Below, piece after piece: positions 35,861-45,596 of a stretch of DNA of 64,000 nucleotides. The stretch lies in NCBI GenBank assembly GCA_003667865.1, contig CP033051.1, forward strand, positions 4,099,001-4,163,000. Reading direction: 5' to 3'. Under the pieces are notes generated by a model. The model did no database searches. It was not told where the DNA came from and saw only the letters and a program-made list of their open reading frames with translations. The DNA is from Rossellomorea marisflavi (lineage in GTDB: Bacteria > Bacillota > Bacilli > Bacillales > Bacillaceae_B). A program made the translations under genes and the position numbers. Within the stretch, counting starts at the first letter, position 1. Every line of letters begins with the position of its first letter.

Positions 35861-37034
35861 TATTTTGAACCCCTAATACGGTTTTAAAAGAGTAACTCCA
35901 AAATTTCCACCAGCTCTTCTTTTCCTTTCCATCGCTACCTTGTTCACTTTCAACCTCCTCAAAATAAACTGGTACCGACTTCACTTGTTCTTCACCTAAA
36001 TAAATATTAGCCTTTCCAACAACTTCAGGTGCTTCTTGAATTTGTAGCCAATCACGGTCAGGCTTCAACAGCTTATACTCAACCCGGACATCTTCTTCTT
36101 CACCAGATGCTAGTGTCAAAACCACATCTTCTTTAATGTATACTCGATCTTCATATACTTCGTCCTCAATGGCGTCAATCGTCCCTTTTTCAAGCACGAT
36201 TTTATAATCAAAATGTTTAAAACCGTATGTGAACATCTGAATATGATCATTCCAGTCATCTGGTGCGTTTAGTGTTACTGCAATTAAATTTTCATTGTCT
36301 TTTGATGCAGTCGATACAAGTGTTCTTTTGGCTCTTTTGGTATAACCCGTTTTACCACCAGTAGAATATTTATACTTACCTGTCACTAAACGATTCTTAT
36401 TTGTCCATTTCCGATCCCAATCATGTCCTGGATCAGGTGCACTATGAACCTTTGTCCCAGCAATTACACGATATGTTTCATTCTGCATCGCGTAGCGTGT
36501 TAAGAGTGCCATGTCATATGCTGTTGAAAGATGATTTTCATGGTCGTCTAACCCATGGGGATTGGCAAAGTGAGAATTTTTCATGCCAATTTCTTCCGCT
36601 TTTTGATTCATCAAATAAACGAATCCATCAAGGCTCCCACCAACATGTTCTGCAATCGCGACCGCAGCATCATTTCCCGATCGTAGCATTAATCCATAGA
36701 CGAGATCCTCTAATTTTATTTTCTCTCCTGGCTGTAAGTAAATGGATGATCCTTCTGTACCGACTGCATTTTCACTGACTTTTACATTTTCACCCATCTT
36801 TCCAGATTCAATTGCCAGTATTGCTGTCATGATCTTGGTAATACTAGCAATTCTACTTTTTTCATGAGCACCTTTTTCATATAATACCCGACCTGTTTCT
36901 TGATCCATTAGGACGGCACGATGAGCACTAACCGAAGGATTTCCGTATGCTTTTTCCGGGATACTTGTAAAAAGTAAAACAAATGCGATTAAACAATATA
37001 TGTAAACTCTCTTCTTATTCCGATTCACAATCAC
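35853..37034 (-). CDS. dacB: Sporulation D-Ala-D-Ala carboxypeptidase DacB (PBP5*)
   Basis: The roughly 393-residue enzyme has a signal peptide and the three penicillin-binding motifs: SxxK in ASITKIM, SGN and KTGYTKR. A C-terminal beta domain and a tail that may anchor it follow. DacB trims cortex peptidoglycan stem peptides during sporulation. Two in-frame GTG starts are possible (37040 and 37034). The inner one has better spacing from AAGGAG. It heads the dacB-spmA-spmB operon. Confidence 0.94.
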   Translation of the reverse strand: MIVNRNKKRVYIYCLIAFVLLFTSIPEKAYGNPSVSAHRAVLMDQETGRVLYEKGAHEKSRIASITKIMTAILAIESGKMGENVKVSENAVGTEGSSIYLQPGEKIKLEDLVYGLMLRSGNDAAVAIAEHVGGSLDGFVYLMNQKAEEIGMKNSHFANPHGLDDHENHLSTAYDMALLTRYAMQNETYRVIAGTKVHSAPDPGHDWDRKWTNKNRLVTGKYKYSTGGKTGYTKRAKRTLVSTASKDNENLIAVTLNAPDDWNDHIQMFTYGFKHFDYKIVLEKGTIDAIEDEVYEDRVYIKEDVVLTLASGEEEDVRVEYKLLKPDRDWLQIQEAPEVVGKANIYLGEEQVKSVPVYFEEVESEQGSDGKEKKSWWKFWSYSFKTVLGVQNNG

Positions 37035-37136
37035 AATCACCTACTCCTTTTTGTACAGTTAGTATTTGTACAAGTTTATGCAGGACAAGACTCTTTATGA
37101 TTGTGAAATACAATCTATTGGTGAAAATACAAAAAT

Positions 37137-37175
37137 AAGAGACAGTGTGTTAGAATGTGCCACACACTGTCTCTT
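37137..37175 (-). terminator. Rho-independent terminator after ypuI
   Basis: Perfect 14-bp stem AAGAGACAGTGTGT / ACACACTGTCTCTT followed on the minus strand by ATTTTTG. Confidence 0.88.
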
Positions 37176-37185
37176 CATGGTGTTC

Positions 37186-37653
37186 TTATATTGAAACTTC
37201 ATCAAAGCTTTCTAACTCTTCTCGGACCGAATAGAAATCAATCTCAAGGTCTTTCATAAGTTGTACAATACGTTTAGGAGGTTCTTGTCTGAATCGAATA
37301 GAGGAACTTTGTGGTACGATAAGGCGTTTGTCCTCAAACCACAGATCATAACGAGGAGTAAAATATTCCTTAACGCAGCTATGATAAATACGATGTAGCG
37401 TTTTTTTAGCTTTTGAGTGAACAAACCGCTCATTATGTGTAACAAGTAGACATGAGTCTAGGCCTTCTTCGCAAAAAACAAGAAGTCTTCTTAAATTTGA
37501 AAGCAAGCCTTCATAATAAGCACGATCTCCTCTAGATTCCGTCAAAAGTTGATCAATCGTGATAGTATTTAAAAACCCTTCTAATTTATTCACCGTAACC
37601 TCTAAGAAAAACGTGACATCCTCTACCTTTGCTTTTAATAATAGGTTACTCAC
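37186..37653 (-). CDS. ypuI: YpuI-like protein (DUF3907-type)
   Basis: A 155-residue soluble protein of unknown function. No signal or membrane segment is seen. It starts MSNLLLKAKVEDVTFFLEVT and has a conserved-looking core FVHSKAKKTLHRIYHSCVKE. Position between dacB and scpB is that of B. subtilis ypuI, and the general length agrees. It has its own terminator, so it is probably a single-gene unit. Confidence 0.75.
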   Translation of the reverse strand: MSNLLLKAKVEDVTFFLEVTVNKLEGFLNTITIDQLLTESRGDRAYYEGLLSNLRRLLVFCEEGLDSCLLVTHNERFVHSKAKKTLHRIYHSCVKEYFTPRYDLWFEDKRLIVPQSSSIRFRQEPPKRIVQLMKDLEIDFYSVREELESFDEVSI

Positions 37654-37737
37654 TTTATCTCCCCCATATCACGTATGTAATCTCCTTAGAAAGACTCACC
37701 CTCTATAACTAATTGAATATTCAGAACAATAAACTAA

Positions 37738-37771
37738 AAAAAGAAAGGGAGCTAAAACTAGAACCCTTTTA
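37738..37771 (-). terminator. Rho-independent terminator after scpAB
   Basis: Stem AAAGGGTTCTAG / TAGCTCCCTTT with a small internal mismatch, followed by TTTTTTT on the minus strand. It lies 80 bp past the scpB stop. Confidence 0.75.
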
Positions 37772-37849
37772 CCTTACAACAATATAGTATTCAAGTATTT
37801 CCTTAATTTTACCATAATCTCAGATTCATTTCGAGTGAAATTAACTGTA

Positions 37850-38443
37850 TTACGACCCCGATTCGAGAGTCTCTTGAAACTTCTCAAAAAACAAATCCGC
37901 TTCATCTTGTACAGAGTCATCATCGATTTTATCAGGAAGTGGCGGTAGCTCTTCAATACTGCTTAAACCGAAATAATCTAAAAATTCCTTAGTTGTTCCG
38001 TATAGGATGGCTCTTCCAGTCCCCTCTGCTCTTCCTACCTCTTTAATTAATCCTTTTGATACTAGCGTTTGAAGTGGGCGATCTGTCTTGACGCCCCTAA
38101 TATCTTCAACTTCTACCCTTGTAATTGGCTGCTTATACGCTACAATGGCAAGCGTTTCAAGTGCAGCTTGAGAAAGTGTACTTACACTAGGTGATTCTAC
38201 CAGTCTTTTTAAGAAGTCTGAATGTGATTTCTTTGTCACAAGCTGATAAGAGCCTGCTAACGTAACAAGTGTAATTCCACGATCCTCATTGCCCTCGTAA
38301 TCCTGTAGTAATTCATCAAGAATTCCTAAGGCTTGGTGCTCTTCAAGATCAAGTACACTACAAATCTGTTTTAATGAAAGTCCCTCATCACCAGCTGCAA
38401 AAAGGAGACTCTCTACAATGCCTTTCCAATTAATAATGCTCAA
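37850..38443 (-). CDS. scpB: Segregation and condensation protein ScpB
   Basis: The 197-residue protein has paired winged-helix domains with the family core ALETLAIVAYKQPITRVE and IRGVKTDRPLQTLVSKGLI. ScpB dimers bind the kleisin ScpA in the SMC complex that compacts and separates chromosomes. It overlaps the scpA end by 14 nt. Confidence 0.96.
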   Translation of the reverse strand: MSIINWKGIVESLLFAAGDEGLSLKQICSVLDLEEHQALGILDELLQDYEGNEDRGITLVTLAGSYQLVTKKSHSDFLKRLVESPSVSTLSQAALETLAIVAYKQPITRVEVEDIRGVKTDRPLQTLVSKGLIKEVGRAEGTGRAILYGTTKEFLDYFGLSSIEELPPLPDKIDDDSVQDEADLFFEKFQETLESGS

Positions 38444-39197
38444 CAGCTTCCCCCTCCTTTATCGCCTCAACAACGATACTATCAAAATTATTCTCCTGAA
38501 TTACATGCAATTCTTTACGTTTTATTAACTCTAATACCGCAAGAAACGTAACAACGATTTGCTCTTTTTCTTCGTATGGGAATAGTTCTGTGAATTCACA
38601 TCTATTTTTCATCGAACGCAATCGAGTAATAATTTCACTCATTCTCTTATCTATAGATATCTCTTGTCTAGTAATTTTTGTCGATAGTGGCTTTTGAAGC
38701 TTTTTTCGACGAAGGAGCTTATGAAAAGCCCCTAACATATCATAAATTGAAAGGTTTGTCTCTATGCTTGCAGCATGTTGATCAGTCGCATATTCACTTA
38801 GGTCACTAGGAGGCTTAGTAAATATGTTCCCCCGTTCTTCTTCTTTGTGCTTCAACTCTTGAGCCGCTTCCTTAAATTTACGGTATTCTATCAATTTATC
38901 TACTAACTCGTCCCGTGGATCCTCTTCTTCAAATTCAAAGTCATCCTCAAGCATCTCATCCTCATGCTTTGGAAGTAGCATTTTACTTTTAATTGCTAGA
39001 AGTGTGGCTGCCATGACAAGATATTCACTTGCTACCTCAAGCTTTAATTCACTCATCGTATGTACGTACAGCAAATATTGCTCGGTTATTTGAGCCATCG
39101 GAATATCATATATATCAATTTCTAAAGTATTTATCAAATGTAATAAAAGATCCAAAGGACCTTCAAAGGCATCTACCTTAACACTATATTCCATCAT
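38430..39197 (-). CDS. scpA: Segregation and condensation protein ScpA (kleisin)
   Basis: The 255-residue kleisin has the N-terminal SMC-neck-binding part MEYSVKVDAFEGPLDLLLHL. A charged middle and a C-terminal winged helix that binds the SMC head (VVTFLAVLELIKRKELHV) follow. I choose the ATG at 39195-39197 to match the family N-terminus; the ribosome site is weak (GGTGAT). Longer readings add only MVIM. Confidence 0.94.
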   Translation of the reverse strand: MMEYSVKVDAFEGPLDLLLHLINTLEIDIYDIPMAQITEQYLLYVHTMSELKLEVASEYLVMAATLLAIKSKMLLPKHEDEMLEDDFEFEEEDPRDELVDKLIEYRKFKEAAQELKHKEEERGNIFTKPPSDLSEYATDQHAASIETNLSIYDMLGAFHKLLRRKKLQKPLSTKITRQEISIDKRMSEIITRLRSMKNRCEFTELFPYEEKEQIVVTFLAVLELIKRKELHVIQENNFDSIVVEAIKEGEAVEHY

Positions 39198-39453
39198 TAT
39201 CACCAATTTCCGCTATCCTATCTTACTAGTATAGTAGATTCGACGAATTTCTCCAATAGAAAATTTCCCGGTGAATAATGGTATCCCCGCTTATCATTCA
39301 TGAAGAAATCATCCTATAGTAAATCCTACATAATTCGAAATATTAAAAATCTGCTCGTTTATGGATGGTTTCTTTTTAACAGGTGCACATGGTACAGTCT
39401 TTTTTTAGATTTTCAGTTCTCTATGCTACACTAATTCTAAAAGGAGGTTTGCT

Positions 39454-39990
39454 ATGTCATATCCAGAAGCGTATATCCAATTCCTTACTCATTTTCATGG
39501 AGATCGAGATTATTTTGAATGTCACGAACTATTAGAGGAATATTGGAAGGAAGTAGATCCCGATAATAAGGGTTCTGTGTGGGTTGGACTCATTCAAATT
39601 GCTGTTTCCTTATATCACTATCGTCGCAATAACCTCCGCGGTGCCAAAAGACTCATTGAAAATGCCATTATGATAGTAAATCGCACAAAGGAACATATCC
39701 GGGATTTAGGATTGGATGAGCACCAGCTTCTTCTCGACTTAGAAAGATTGTCCTTACAAATCGAGAAACAACTTCCCTATAAAAGTATGAATCTTCCTAT
39801 ACGTGACGAAAAATTAATCATTGCATGCCAAAACTCATGTGCCCAAAACAAATGGAATTGGTGTGCGCCGAGTGATCTAAAGAATCAGCATTTAGTCAAT
39901 CGTCATCGTTTACGTGACAGAAGCGATGTTATTGAAAATAGAGTCATTGCATTACGTCAAAAACAGAAGAATCGTAACAATCTTGAATAG
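39454..39990 (+). CDS. ypuF: YpuF-like protein (DUF309)
   Basis: The 178-residue protein has the DUF309 core HGDRDYFECHELLEEYWK and VGLIQIAVSLYHYRRNN. The His/Glu pattern suggests metal binding, but function is unknown. An AGGAGG ribosome site precedes the ATG. It diverges from scpA and converges on ribT as in B. subtilis. Confidence 0.88.
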   Translation: MSYPEAYIQFLTHFHGDRDYFECHELLEEYWKEVDPDNKGSVWVGLIQIAVSLYHYRRNNLRGAKRLIENAIMIVNRTKEHIRDLGLDEHQLLLDLERLSLQIEKQLPYKSMNLPIRDEKLIIACQNSCAQNKWNWCAPSDLKNQHLVNRHRLRDRSDVIENRVIALRQKQKNRNNLE

Positions 39991-39992
39991 AA

Positions 39993-40036
39993 AAAAAGGA
40001 GCTCATTTTGGTCATTCCCAAAGTGAGCTCCCTTTC
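39993..40036. terminator. Bidirectional terminator between ypuF and ribT
   Basis: The stem AAAGGGAGCTCACTTTGGG (minus strand) pairs with CCAAAATGAGCTCCTTTTT, giving T runs on both sides of convergent genes. Confidence 0.85.
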
Positions 40037-40038
40037 AA

Positions 40039-40500
<462 letters not shown>

Positions 40501-40513
40501 TCAAAAGAATCAA

Positions 40514-40609
40514 CTAGTTACCTGCTATAAACAACCAATAGATAAGTCCCCAAATCGTACTTCCTACTAAAAGCACCAAGAAAAGAACGATATTTCTCTT
40601 CCTTTCCAT
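40514..40609 (-). CDS. Small single-span membrane protein, 31 residues
   Basis: The frame encodes MERKRNIVLFLVLLVG followed by STIWGLIYWLFIAGN. It has a positively charged start and one hydrophobic helix filling the rest. GGGAGC lies 6 nt before the ATG. Too short for standard ORF cut-offs. It stands between ribT and lysA and has no obvious partner. A real gene is likely from the start signals and clean composition; function unknown. Confidence 0.65.
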   Translation of the reverse strand: MERKRNIVLFLVLLVGSTIWGLIYWLFIAGN

Positions 40610-40654
40610 ATTGTCGCTCCCTTCAAATGAATACTATTTATTAAGGCAATAACA

Positions 40655-40749
40655 TAATAAAAGAGCATGTCTCATTTGTAAAGAAGCAGCACACCATCTC
40701 AACGGATTGAGTTCCAATAGTATCTGCCTCTTCTTCTTTGACATGCTCC
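40655..40749 (-). terminator. Long inverted repeat / terminator after lysA
   Basis: GAGCATGTC (40663-40671) pairs with GACATGCTC (40740-40748). Inner AAAGAAG..CTTCTTT and GGCAG..CTGC segments extend the dyad. On the minus strand it is followed by TTTTATTATG. It is unusually long for a terminator. Confidence 0.65.
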
Positions 40750-40754
40750 TACAA

Positions 40755-42062
40755 TTAATCTTCTAAAGTTAAATCATGTTTAATTAAATCCTCATAACTT
40801 TCTCTTCTAACAACGAGCTTTGATTCACCATTTTCCACAAAAACTACTGCTGGTCTTGGCAAACGGTTATAATTGTTTGACATTGCATAGCCATATGCCC
40901 CTGTACAGAAGACAGCTAAGATATCACCAGGAGTTGACTCAGCAATAGGGAGATCCCATATTAGCATATCACCAGACTCACAACATTTACCAGCAATGGA
41001 TACTGTTTCACTTAACTCAGCATTTGCTCGGTTAGCAATTACAGCCTCGTACTTTGCACTGTATAAAGCAGGACGAATATTATCACTCATTCCTCCGTCA
41101 ACAGCTAGGTATTTTCGGACATTCGGTACTTCCTTACTAGACCCGACAGTATAAAGACTTGTACCAGCATCTCCTACTAGCGAGCGACCTGGTTCAATCC
41201 AAATTTCGGGCATAGCAAGGCCATATTTACTCGTTTCTACTTTAACTGCAGAGATCATCTCTTCTACATATTGTGAAGGTGAAATAGGATCGTCTTCCTT
41301 CGTGTATCGAATACCAAAGCCCCCACCTAGGTTGATAACTTTCGGTTCATACCCAATGGCTTGCTTCCATGTTGCTAATTTTTCAATGATTTTTTTCGCA
41401 GCTAGAATAAAACCTGTTGTCTCAAAAATCTGAGATCCAATATGGCAATGTAGCCCTAGAAGGTTTAAGGAATCACTCGCAATACTTGCCTTTAATGCAT
41501 TTTCTGCATGTCCATTTTGCAAGTCAAAACCAAATTTCGAATCCTCTTGACCTGTTAAAATGTAGTCATGAGTATGAGCTTCAATCCCAGGTGTAACACG
41601 TAACAGAATGTTCATTACTTTACTATATTCTTTACTTAATTCTTCAAGTAAATATAGTTCATGGAAGTTATCCACTACAATGCAGCCGATATTTTCTTCA
41701 ATGGCCATTCTTAGTTCGTGCTCACTTTTGTTGTTACCATGAAAATGGATACGCTCTCTCGGAAAACCAGCTTTAATAGCAGTATAAAGCTCACCACCAG
41801 ATACAACATCTAGTGATAGGCCTTCTTTTTCTAATAATTGAAAAATTGCTACAGAGGAAAAAGCCTTACTCGCATAAGCAACCTCAGCCTTTACTCCAAG
41901 ACGTTCAAATGTTTCCTTAAACCCTCTTGCTCTTTCCTTTATAAGTGCTACATCATATACATAAAGCGGGGTACCGTATTCCTTAGCAAGCTCTACGGTA
42001 TCTACCCCGCCAATTCTTAAATGTCCATTTTCATCAATACTCGATGTACCATATAAATGCAT
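40755..42062 (-). CDS. lysA: Diaminopimelate decarboxylase
   Basis: The PLP enzyme makes L-lysine from meso-diaminopimelate. The 435-residue protein has the PLP lysine in AYASKAFSS, the Gly loop GGGFGIRY, and the C-terminal active-site Cys in AGKCCESGD. Length is close to that of B. subtilis LysA. I choose the ATG at 42060-42062 (MHLYGTSSIDENGH), which has AGAGGGG at a 9-nt distance. It follows spoVAF by about 80 bp, as in other Bacillus. Confidence 0.96.
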   Translation of the reverse strand: MHLYGTSSIDENGHLRIGGVDTVELAKEYGTPLYVYDVALIKERARGFKETFERLGVKAEVAYASKAFSSVAIFQLLEKEGLSLDVVSGGELYTAIKAGFPRERIHFHGNNKSEHELRMAIEENIGCIVVDNFHELYLLEELSKEYSKVMNILLRVTPGIEAHTHDYILTGQEDSKFGFDLQNGHAENALKASIASDSLNLLGLHCHIGSQIFETTGFILAAKKIIEKLATWKQAIGYEPKVINLGGGFGIRYTKEDDPISPSQYVEEMISAVKVETSKYGLAMPEIWIEPGRSLVGDAGTSLYTVGSSKEVPNVRKYLAVDGGMSDNIRPALYSAKYEAVIANRANAELSETVSIAGKCCESGDMLIWDLPIAESTPGDILAVFCTGAYGYAMSNNYNRLPRPAVVFVENGESKLVVRRESYEDLIKHDLTLED

Positions 42063-42140
42063 GGTCTTCATTCCCCTCTTTAACCCTTTACTAATTAAAA
42101 GTAAATTTATCATAGAATGAAGCTCCATGCAATATGCATC

Positions 42141-43619
42141 CTAACTAGAAGGCTGTTTAAATTTGTTTCGAGGCTGAACAATACTTGGTCGGATTTTCGA
42201 ACCTGGTACAGATCTTCTAATAATAATTTGTAAAAATGCTCTTGGATTAAACGGCAGTAACGGCCATAAATATGGAGTATTAAGAGATTTAATTCCTACA
42301 ATATAAATGAAAAACACTGTACACCCAACAATTAATCCAGGAATATAGAAGATTGCGACTGCTGCTAATAAGAATAATCGTGCAAGCTTATTTGCAACAC
42401 TTAACTCATAACTTGGGGTTGCAAATGTACCAATAGCAGCTACTGCAACATATAAAATGACCTCAGGTGTAAAAAGACCTACATCAATGGCTATTTGACC
42501 AACTAATGCTGCTGCAATTAGACCCATAGCTGTTGCAAGTGGGGTTGGTGTGTGAATGGCGGCGATTCGGAACATTTCTATACCAATCTCTGCCATAAAC
42601 AACTGGGCAATAACAGGAATATTGGTTTCTTCATTTGGTCCTATAAACTCTAATCCTTTTGGCAATAAAGCAGGATCAAGTACAAATAAATACCAAAGTG
42701 GCAATAAAAATAATGACGCAAGAACTCCTAGGAATCTAGACCATCTTACAAAGGTTCCAACTGCTGGGGATTGTCGATACTCCTCAGCATGCTGCAAATG
42801 ATGAAAATAGGTTGTTGGTGTAATGATAACACTCGGTGATGTATCTACGTATATAAGTACATGTCCCTCTAGTAAATGTGTTGCAGCAATATCTGCTCGT
42901 TCTGTATACCTAACGAGGGGATATGGATTGTATCCTTGTTTCACTAAAAATTCTTCTACTGACTTATCAGCCATTGTTAATCCGTCAATATCAATCGCTT
43001 CGATTTCTTTTCGAATTGTATCTACTAGGCCAGGATTTGCAACATCGTCTATATATCCAATTGATATATCAGTCTTGGAGCGTTCCCCTACTTGTAAAAT
43101 TTCAAATCGTAGTCTTTTATCCTTAATACGTCTTCTTGTTAGTGCAGTATTAACAATAAGATTCTCTACAAAACCATCACGTGAACCACGAACTACTTTC
43201 TCCGTGTCAGGCTCCTGAGGCGTCCTACCTGGATAACTACGAACATCCACCATAAACGCTTCATCTGATCCCTCGACAAAGTAAACAACGATTCCATTCA
43301 GAAGTCCATCAATCGCTTCTTCCATTGTCTTTATAGGGGTCACAGATTGGTGAATCAGTCGATTTTCAACAATTTCTTTTAAATGTGTTGACAGTTTTTC
43401 ATGATCGTTAATTTCTACAAGTTGCTCCGAAATTTCCATAATAAAACCTGTGTCACATAGACCATTTATATAATAGAAATGGACACCTTTTTTTAACACT
43501 TTCAGCTTGCGAACGCCAAAATCAAATGTTGTTTTCAAACCAGCATTTTTAATGAAGTACTGTTCTAATTCATCTAAATCTTTATAGATGGGTGTTTTAT
43601 TCTCCTCTGCTACTGGCAC
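42141..43619 (-). CDS. spoVAF: Stage V sporulation protein AF (GerA-family)
   Basis: The roughly 492-residue protein resembles the A subunits of germinant receptors. It has a large N-terminal soluble domain (about 1-290) and four to five C-terminal membrane helices with [20 protein letters not shown]. SpoVAF modulates germination through the SpoVA channel. The GTG at 43617-43619 is preferred because AAAGGAGTGGG precedes it. The TTG at 43637 lies in that site. It overlaps spoVAEA by 23 nt. Confidence 0.93.
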   Translation of the reverse strand: MPVAEENKTPIYKDLDELEQYFIKNAGLKTTFDFGVRKLKVLKKGVHFYYINGLCDTGFIMEISEQLVEINDHEKLSTHLKEIVENRLIHQSVTPIKTMEEAIDGLLNGIVVYFVEGSDEAFMVDVRSYPGRTPQEPDTEKVVRGSRDGFVENLIVNTALTRRRIKDKRLRFEILQVGERSKTDISIGYIDDVANPGLVDTIRKEIEAIDIDGLTMADKSVEEFLVKQGYNPYPLVRYTERADIAATHLLEGHVLIYVDTSPSVIITPTTYFHHLQHAEEYRQSPAVGTFVRWSRFLGVLASLFLLPLWYLFVLDPALLPKGLEFIGPNEETNIPVIAQLFMAEIGIEMFRIAAIHTPTPLATAMGLIAAALVGQIAIDVGLFTPEVILYVAVAAIGTFATPSYELSVANKLARLFLLAAVAIFYIPGLIVGCTVFFIYIVGIKSLNTPYLWPLLPFNPRAFLQIIIRRSVPGSKIRPSIVQPRNKFKQPSS

Positions 43620-44181
43620 TATACCCACTCCTTTCAAGTATGATTTCTACTGCTTTTTTCGTAATGGGCGCTCCTTGTGAATAGTGGTCTCTTTTTGACA
43701 TTTTTCCTATGTCTCCGATTCCAACAACGACAGGGACATCCAATTGATCTAGACAGTATACCGTGTCTCCATTTATTCTACCCATTTCCATTTCTGGAAC
43801 TCCGAATTTATCTACTCCAAATGGTGTCAATTCTCCAAACTTATCAATACAAACATCAACCTTTGTCCACTCGGCCTGTCTTGTTTTTGATGCAACAGCT
43901 ATAACACCTAGTACATTGATTTCTTGATGGTTTGCAACATGTTTTAATGCCCTTTCACCAGCACCTTCTCCTAAAAAGCCACTATCATCAAACATGACAA
44001 AGACAGGATCTTGCTTCGCTTTTTTTATGAGCTTTACAATATCAGGTCCTGAAAGCCTTGAGGGATTACCTTGTGAGCTTGAAATGCAGCGACCACCGTA
44101 CGCTTCTGCTACAGTTTCAATCGCTTTTTTGGCATATTCATCTCCATCCGTAATAATGATGATGTTTCGCTTTTCCCTCAT
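43597..44181 (-). CDS. spoVAEA: Stage V sporulation protein AEA
   Basis: The 194-residue soluble protein has the pattern [35 protein letters not shown] and [14 protein letters not shown], all typical of SpoVAEa. It lies immediately upstream of spoVAF as usual. The membrane subunit SpoVAEb, which normally precedes it, is missing: only 25 bp separate this start from the spoVAB stop. Confidence 0.93.
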   Translation of the reverse strand: MREKRNIIIITDGDEYAKKAIETVAEAYGGRCISSSQGNPSRLSGPDIVKLIKKAKQDPVFVMFDDSGFLGEGAGERALKHVANHQEINVLGVIAVASKTRQAEWTKVDVCIDKFGELTPFGVDKFGVPEMEMGRINGDTVYCLDQLDVPVVVGIGDIGKMSKRDHYSQGAPITKKAVEIILERSGYSASSRGE

Positions 44182-44206
44182 ATTTAAGACCTACCCTCTT
44201 TGAAAT

Positions 44207-44623
44207 TCAATTTAAATATATCCATTGAAACAACGAACCAATAATCTTCCCAAAGACGACTGCCATCAGGAGAAATAGTATTTGCTCATTTACTCCAACA
44301 CGTTTCGTTAAAATTGGGATTACATTTAATACTTCTGTTAAAGCGGCAGCAAGCATCCCGACAAAAATGCCACTTGCTAAACCGATTGGAATTAAGATTA
44401 ATGGGCTTAGTGTAAAATGATATGGGTTCAAACTAAAAATACAACCTGCTACAGCCCCTAAAACTACAGCCCATTCATATTGTTGAATCATTTTCATCGT
44501 TTTGGTTAGCTGTGTTAAACGAGGAATAATCCCTAAAACAGTTAAAAAAGCTACAAAACCTGAACCTACAGCTAAACCACCAGCAAGTCCTACAAACATT
44601 GTGACAAGGATGCTAATGGTCAT
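44207..44623 (-). CDS. spoVAB: Stage V sporulation protein AB
   Basis: The 138-residue protein has four membrane helices and the family stretch FVAFLTVLGIIPRLTQLTK and GIFVGMLAAALTEVLNVIP. It overlaps spoVAA by 11 nt. In B. subtilis, spoVAC, AD and AEb come next; here spoVAEA follows directly. Confidence 0.94.
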   Translation of the reverse strand: MTISILVTMFVGLAGGLAVGSGFVAFLTVLGIIPRLTQLTKTMKMIQQYEWAVVLGAVAGCIFSLNPYHFTLSPLILIPIGLASGIFVGMLAAALTEVLNVIPILTKRVGVNEQILFLLMAVVFGKIIGSLFQWIYLN

Positions 44624-45233
44624 CTATATGTTTCATGCTCTCTTTATTTTCATGCATAATCACGTATTGATCTAAGCTTTGCTGGTAGTTAAACATTTCA
44701 ACTTCTAGTGGACTCGGCTCTTCATTAAGACGTTTTCTGAATAAATGATTAAAGAATAGCACCATTCCCATCCCCAGACCTATTGAATACGGGACTTGAA
44801 ATATTAAGGGATGCGGATCCTCTTTACCGGTAATAATCGTATACAATCTTTGATGAACCTCACGCATACTTACGTCCTCATGGAAATTCATAATCGCTAA
44901 TGCTGCTCCAACAAATAAGAGCAACCAAACACAAATAAATAGTGGTTTTGAGAATTTCTTTTTCTTAAAAACAACCTCAATAATCGTTTGTGATGGCCCA
45001 ATAGTCTGAATCTCAAACTGAGGAAATTCCTTTCTGATTCTACTAAGTACAAGCATCACATCGACAATAATAATATTCTTATCTTCTTCTGTAACTTGAT
45101 GAACCTTGACGTCTTTTAGTTTATTTAGACAAGGTTCTGGTGCAATGATTTGTGCGATTTGCCCAAGGAATACACTGTGATTCGGTCGAACCTGAACACG
45201 GTGCCGTAATCGTATATATATCGTACTTTCCAT
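44613..45233 (-). CDS. spoVAA: Stage V sporulation protein AA
   Basis: The 206-residue protein, equal in length to B. subtilis SpoVAA, has an N-terminal soluble domain (MESTIYIRLRHRVQV) and two C-terminal membrane helices. These flank the conserved MNFHEDVSMREVHQRLY, followed by NEEPSPLEVEMFNYQ. The ATG at 45231-45233 has GGGGAAG upstream; a frame to 45254 lacks a site. It is the first gene of the spoVA operon, behind a candidate SigG promoter. Confidence 0.95.
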   Translation of the reverse strand: MESTIYIRLRHRVQVRPNHSVFLGQIAQIIAPEPCLNKLKDVKVHQVTEEDKNIIIVDVMLVLSRIRKEFPQFEIQTIGPSQTIIEVVFKKKKFSKPLFICVWLLLFVGAALAIMNFHEDVSMREVHQRLYTIITGKEDPHPLIFQVPYSIGLGMGMVLFFNHLFRKRLNEEPSPLEVEMFNYQQSLDQYVIMHENKESMKHIDDH

Positions 45234-45276
45234 CTCATTCACTTCCCCGAACAATGGATTTTCCCTCTCGTATCAA

Positions 45277-45306
45277 TAGTATGGATTCACATTAAAATAT
45301 TATGTA
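45277..45306 (-). promoter_or_regulatory. Candidate SigG promoter of the spoVA operon
   Basis: On the minus strand TACATA (45301-45306) and CATACTA (45277-45283) are spaced 17 bp. The -10 is an exact match to the SigG pattern and the -35 is one base off TGCATA. B. subtilis spoVA is a SigG operon. Confidence 0.6.
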
Positions 45307-45544
45307 AAAGAGAAGAACAGGGAACTGAATAAAACCCTTATCATCCATGTCATTTCCAAAAGAACTACAAAACGAAATAGGATCCATTTGAAATGGGATA
45401 ATCATGATTACATGAGGGGAAAATAAAAGGGACAAAGAGATAATAAAGATTATAAGAGGATTGGTTCAAAAGTTTTCATTAACTTATTAACACAAGAGTC
45501 AAGTATTTTCCTTTTATTTCAACACTCTCTACGTCAAGAGCTAA

Positions 45545-45593
45545 TAAAAAAGACTAGCCCCTAAAGTTTTTACTCTTTAGAAAACTAGTCTTT
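45545..45593 (-). terminator. Rho-independent terminator of the spoIIA operon
   Basis: The AAAGACTAG / CTAGTCTTT outer stem has an inner CTAAAG..CTTTAG helix and is followed by TTTTATTAG on the minus strand. It lies just past the sigF stop. Confidence 0.85.
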
Positions 45594-45596
45594 ATA

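Larger units (their letters stand above)
45234..45596. other. Intergenic region between spoVAA and sigF
   Basis: About 360 bp with no supportable ORF. It contains a candidate SigG promoter for spoVA (45277-45306) and the spoIIA terminator (45545-45593). Confidence 0.6.

Noticed and set aside
36401-36778. 125-codon rightward open frame opposite dacB
   Set aside because: Antisense to a well-conserved coding region; composition looks like a reverse-frame shadow and there is no start signal.
42823-43218. 131-codon rightward open frame opposite spoVAF
   Set aside because: Shadow of spoVAF with no ribosome site or recognisable protein features.
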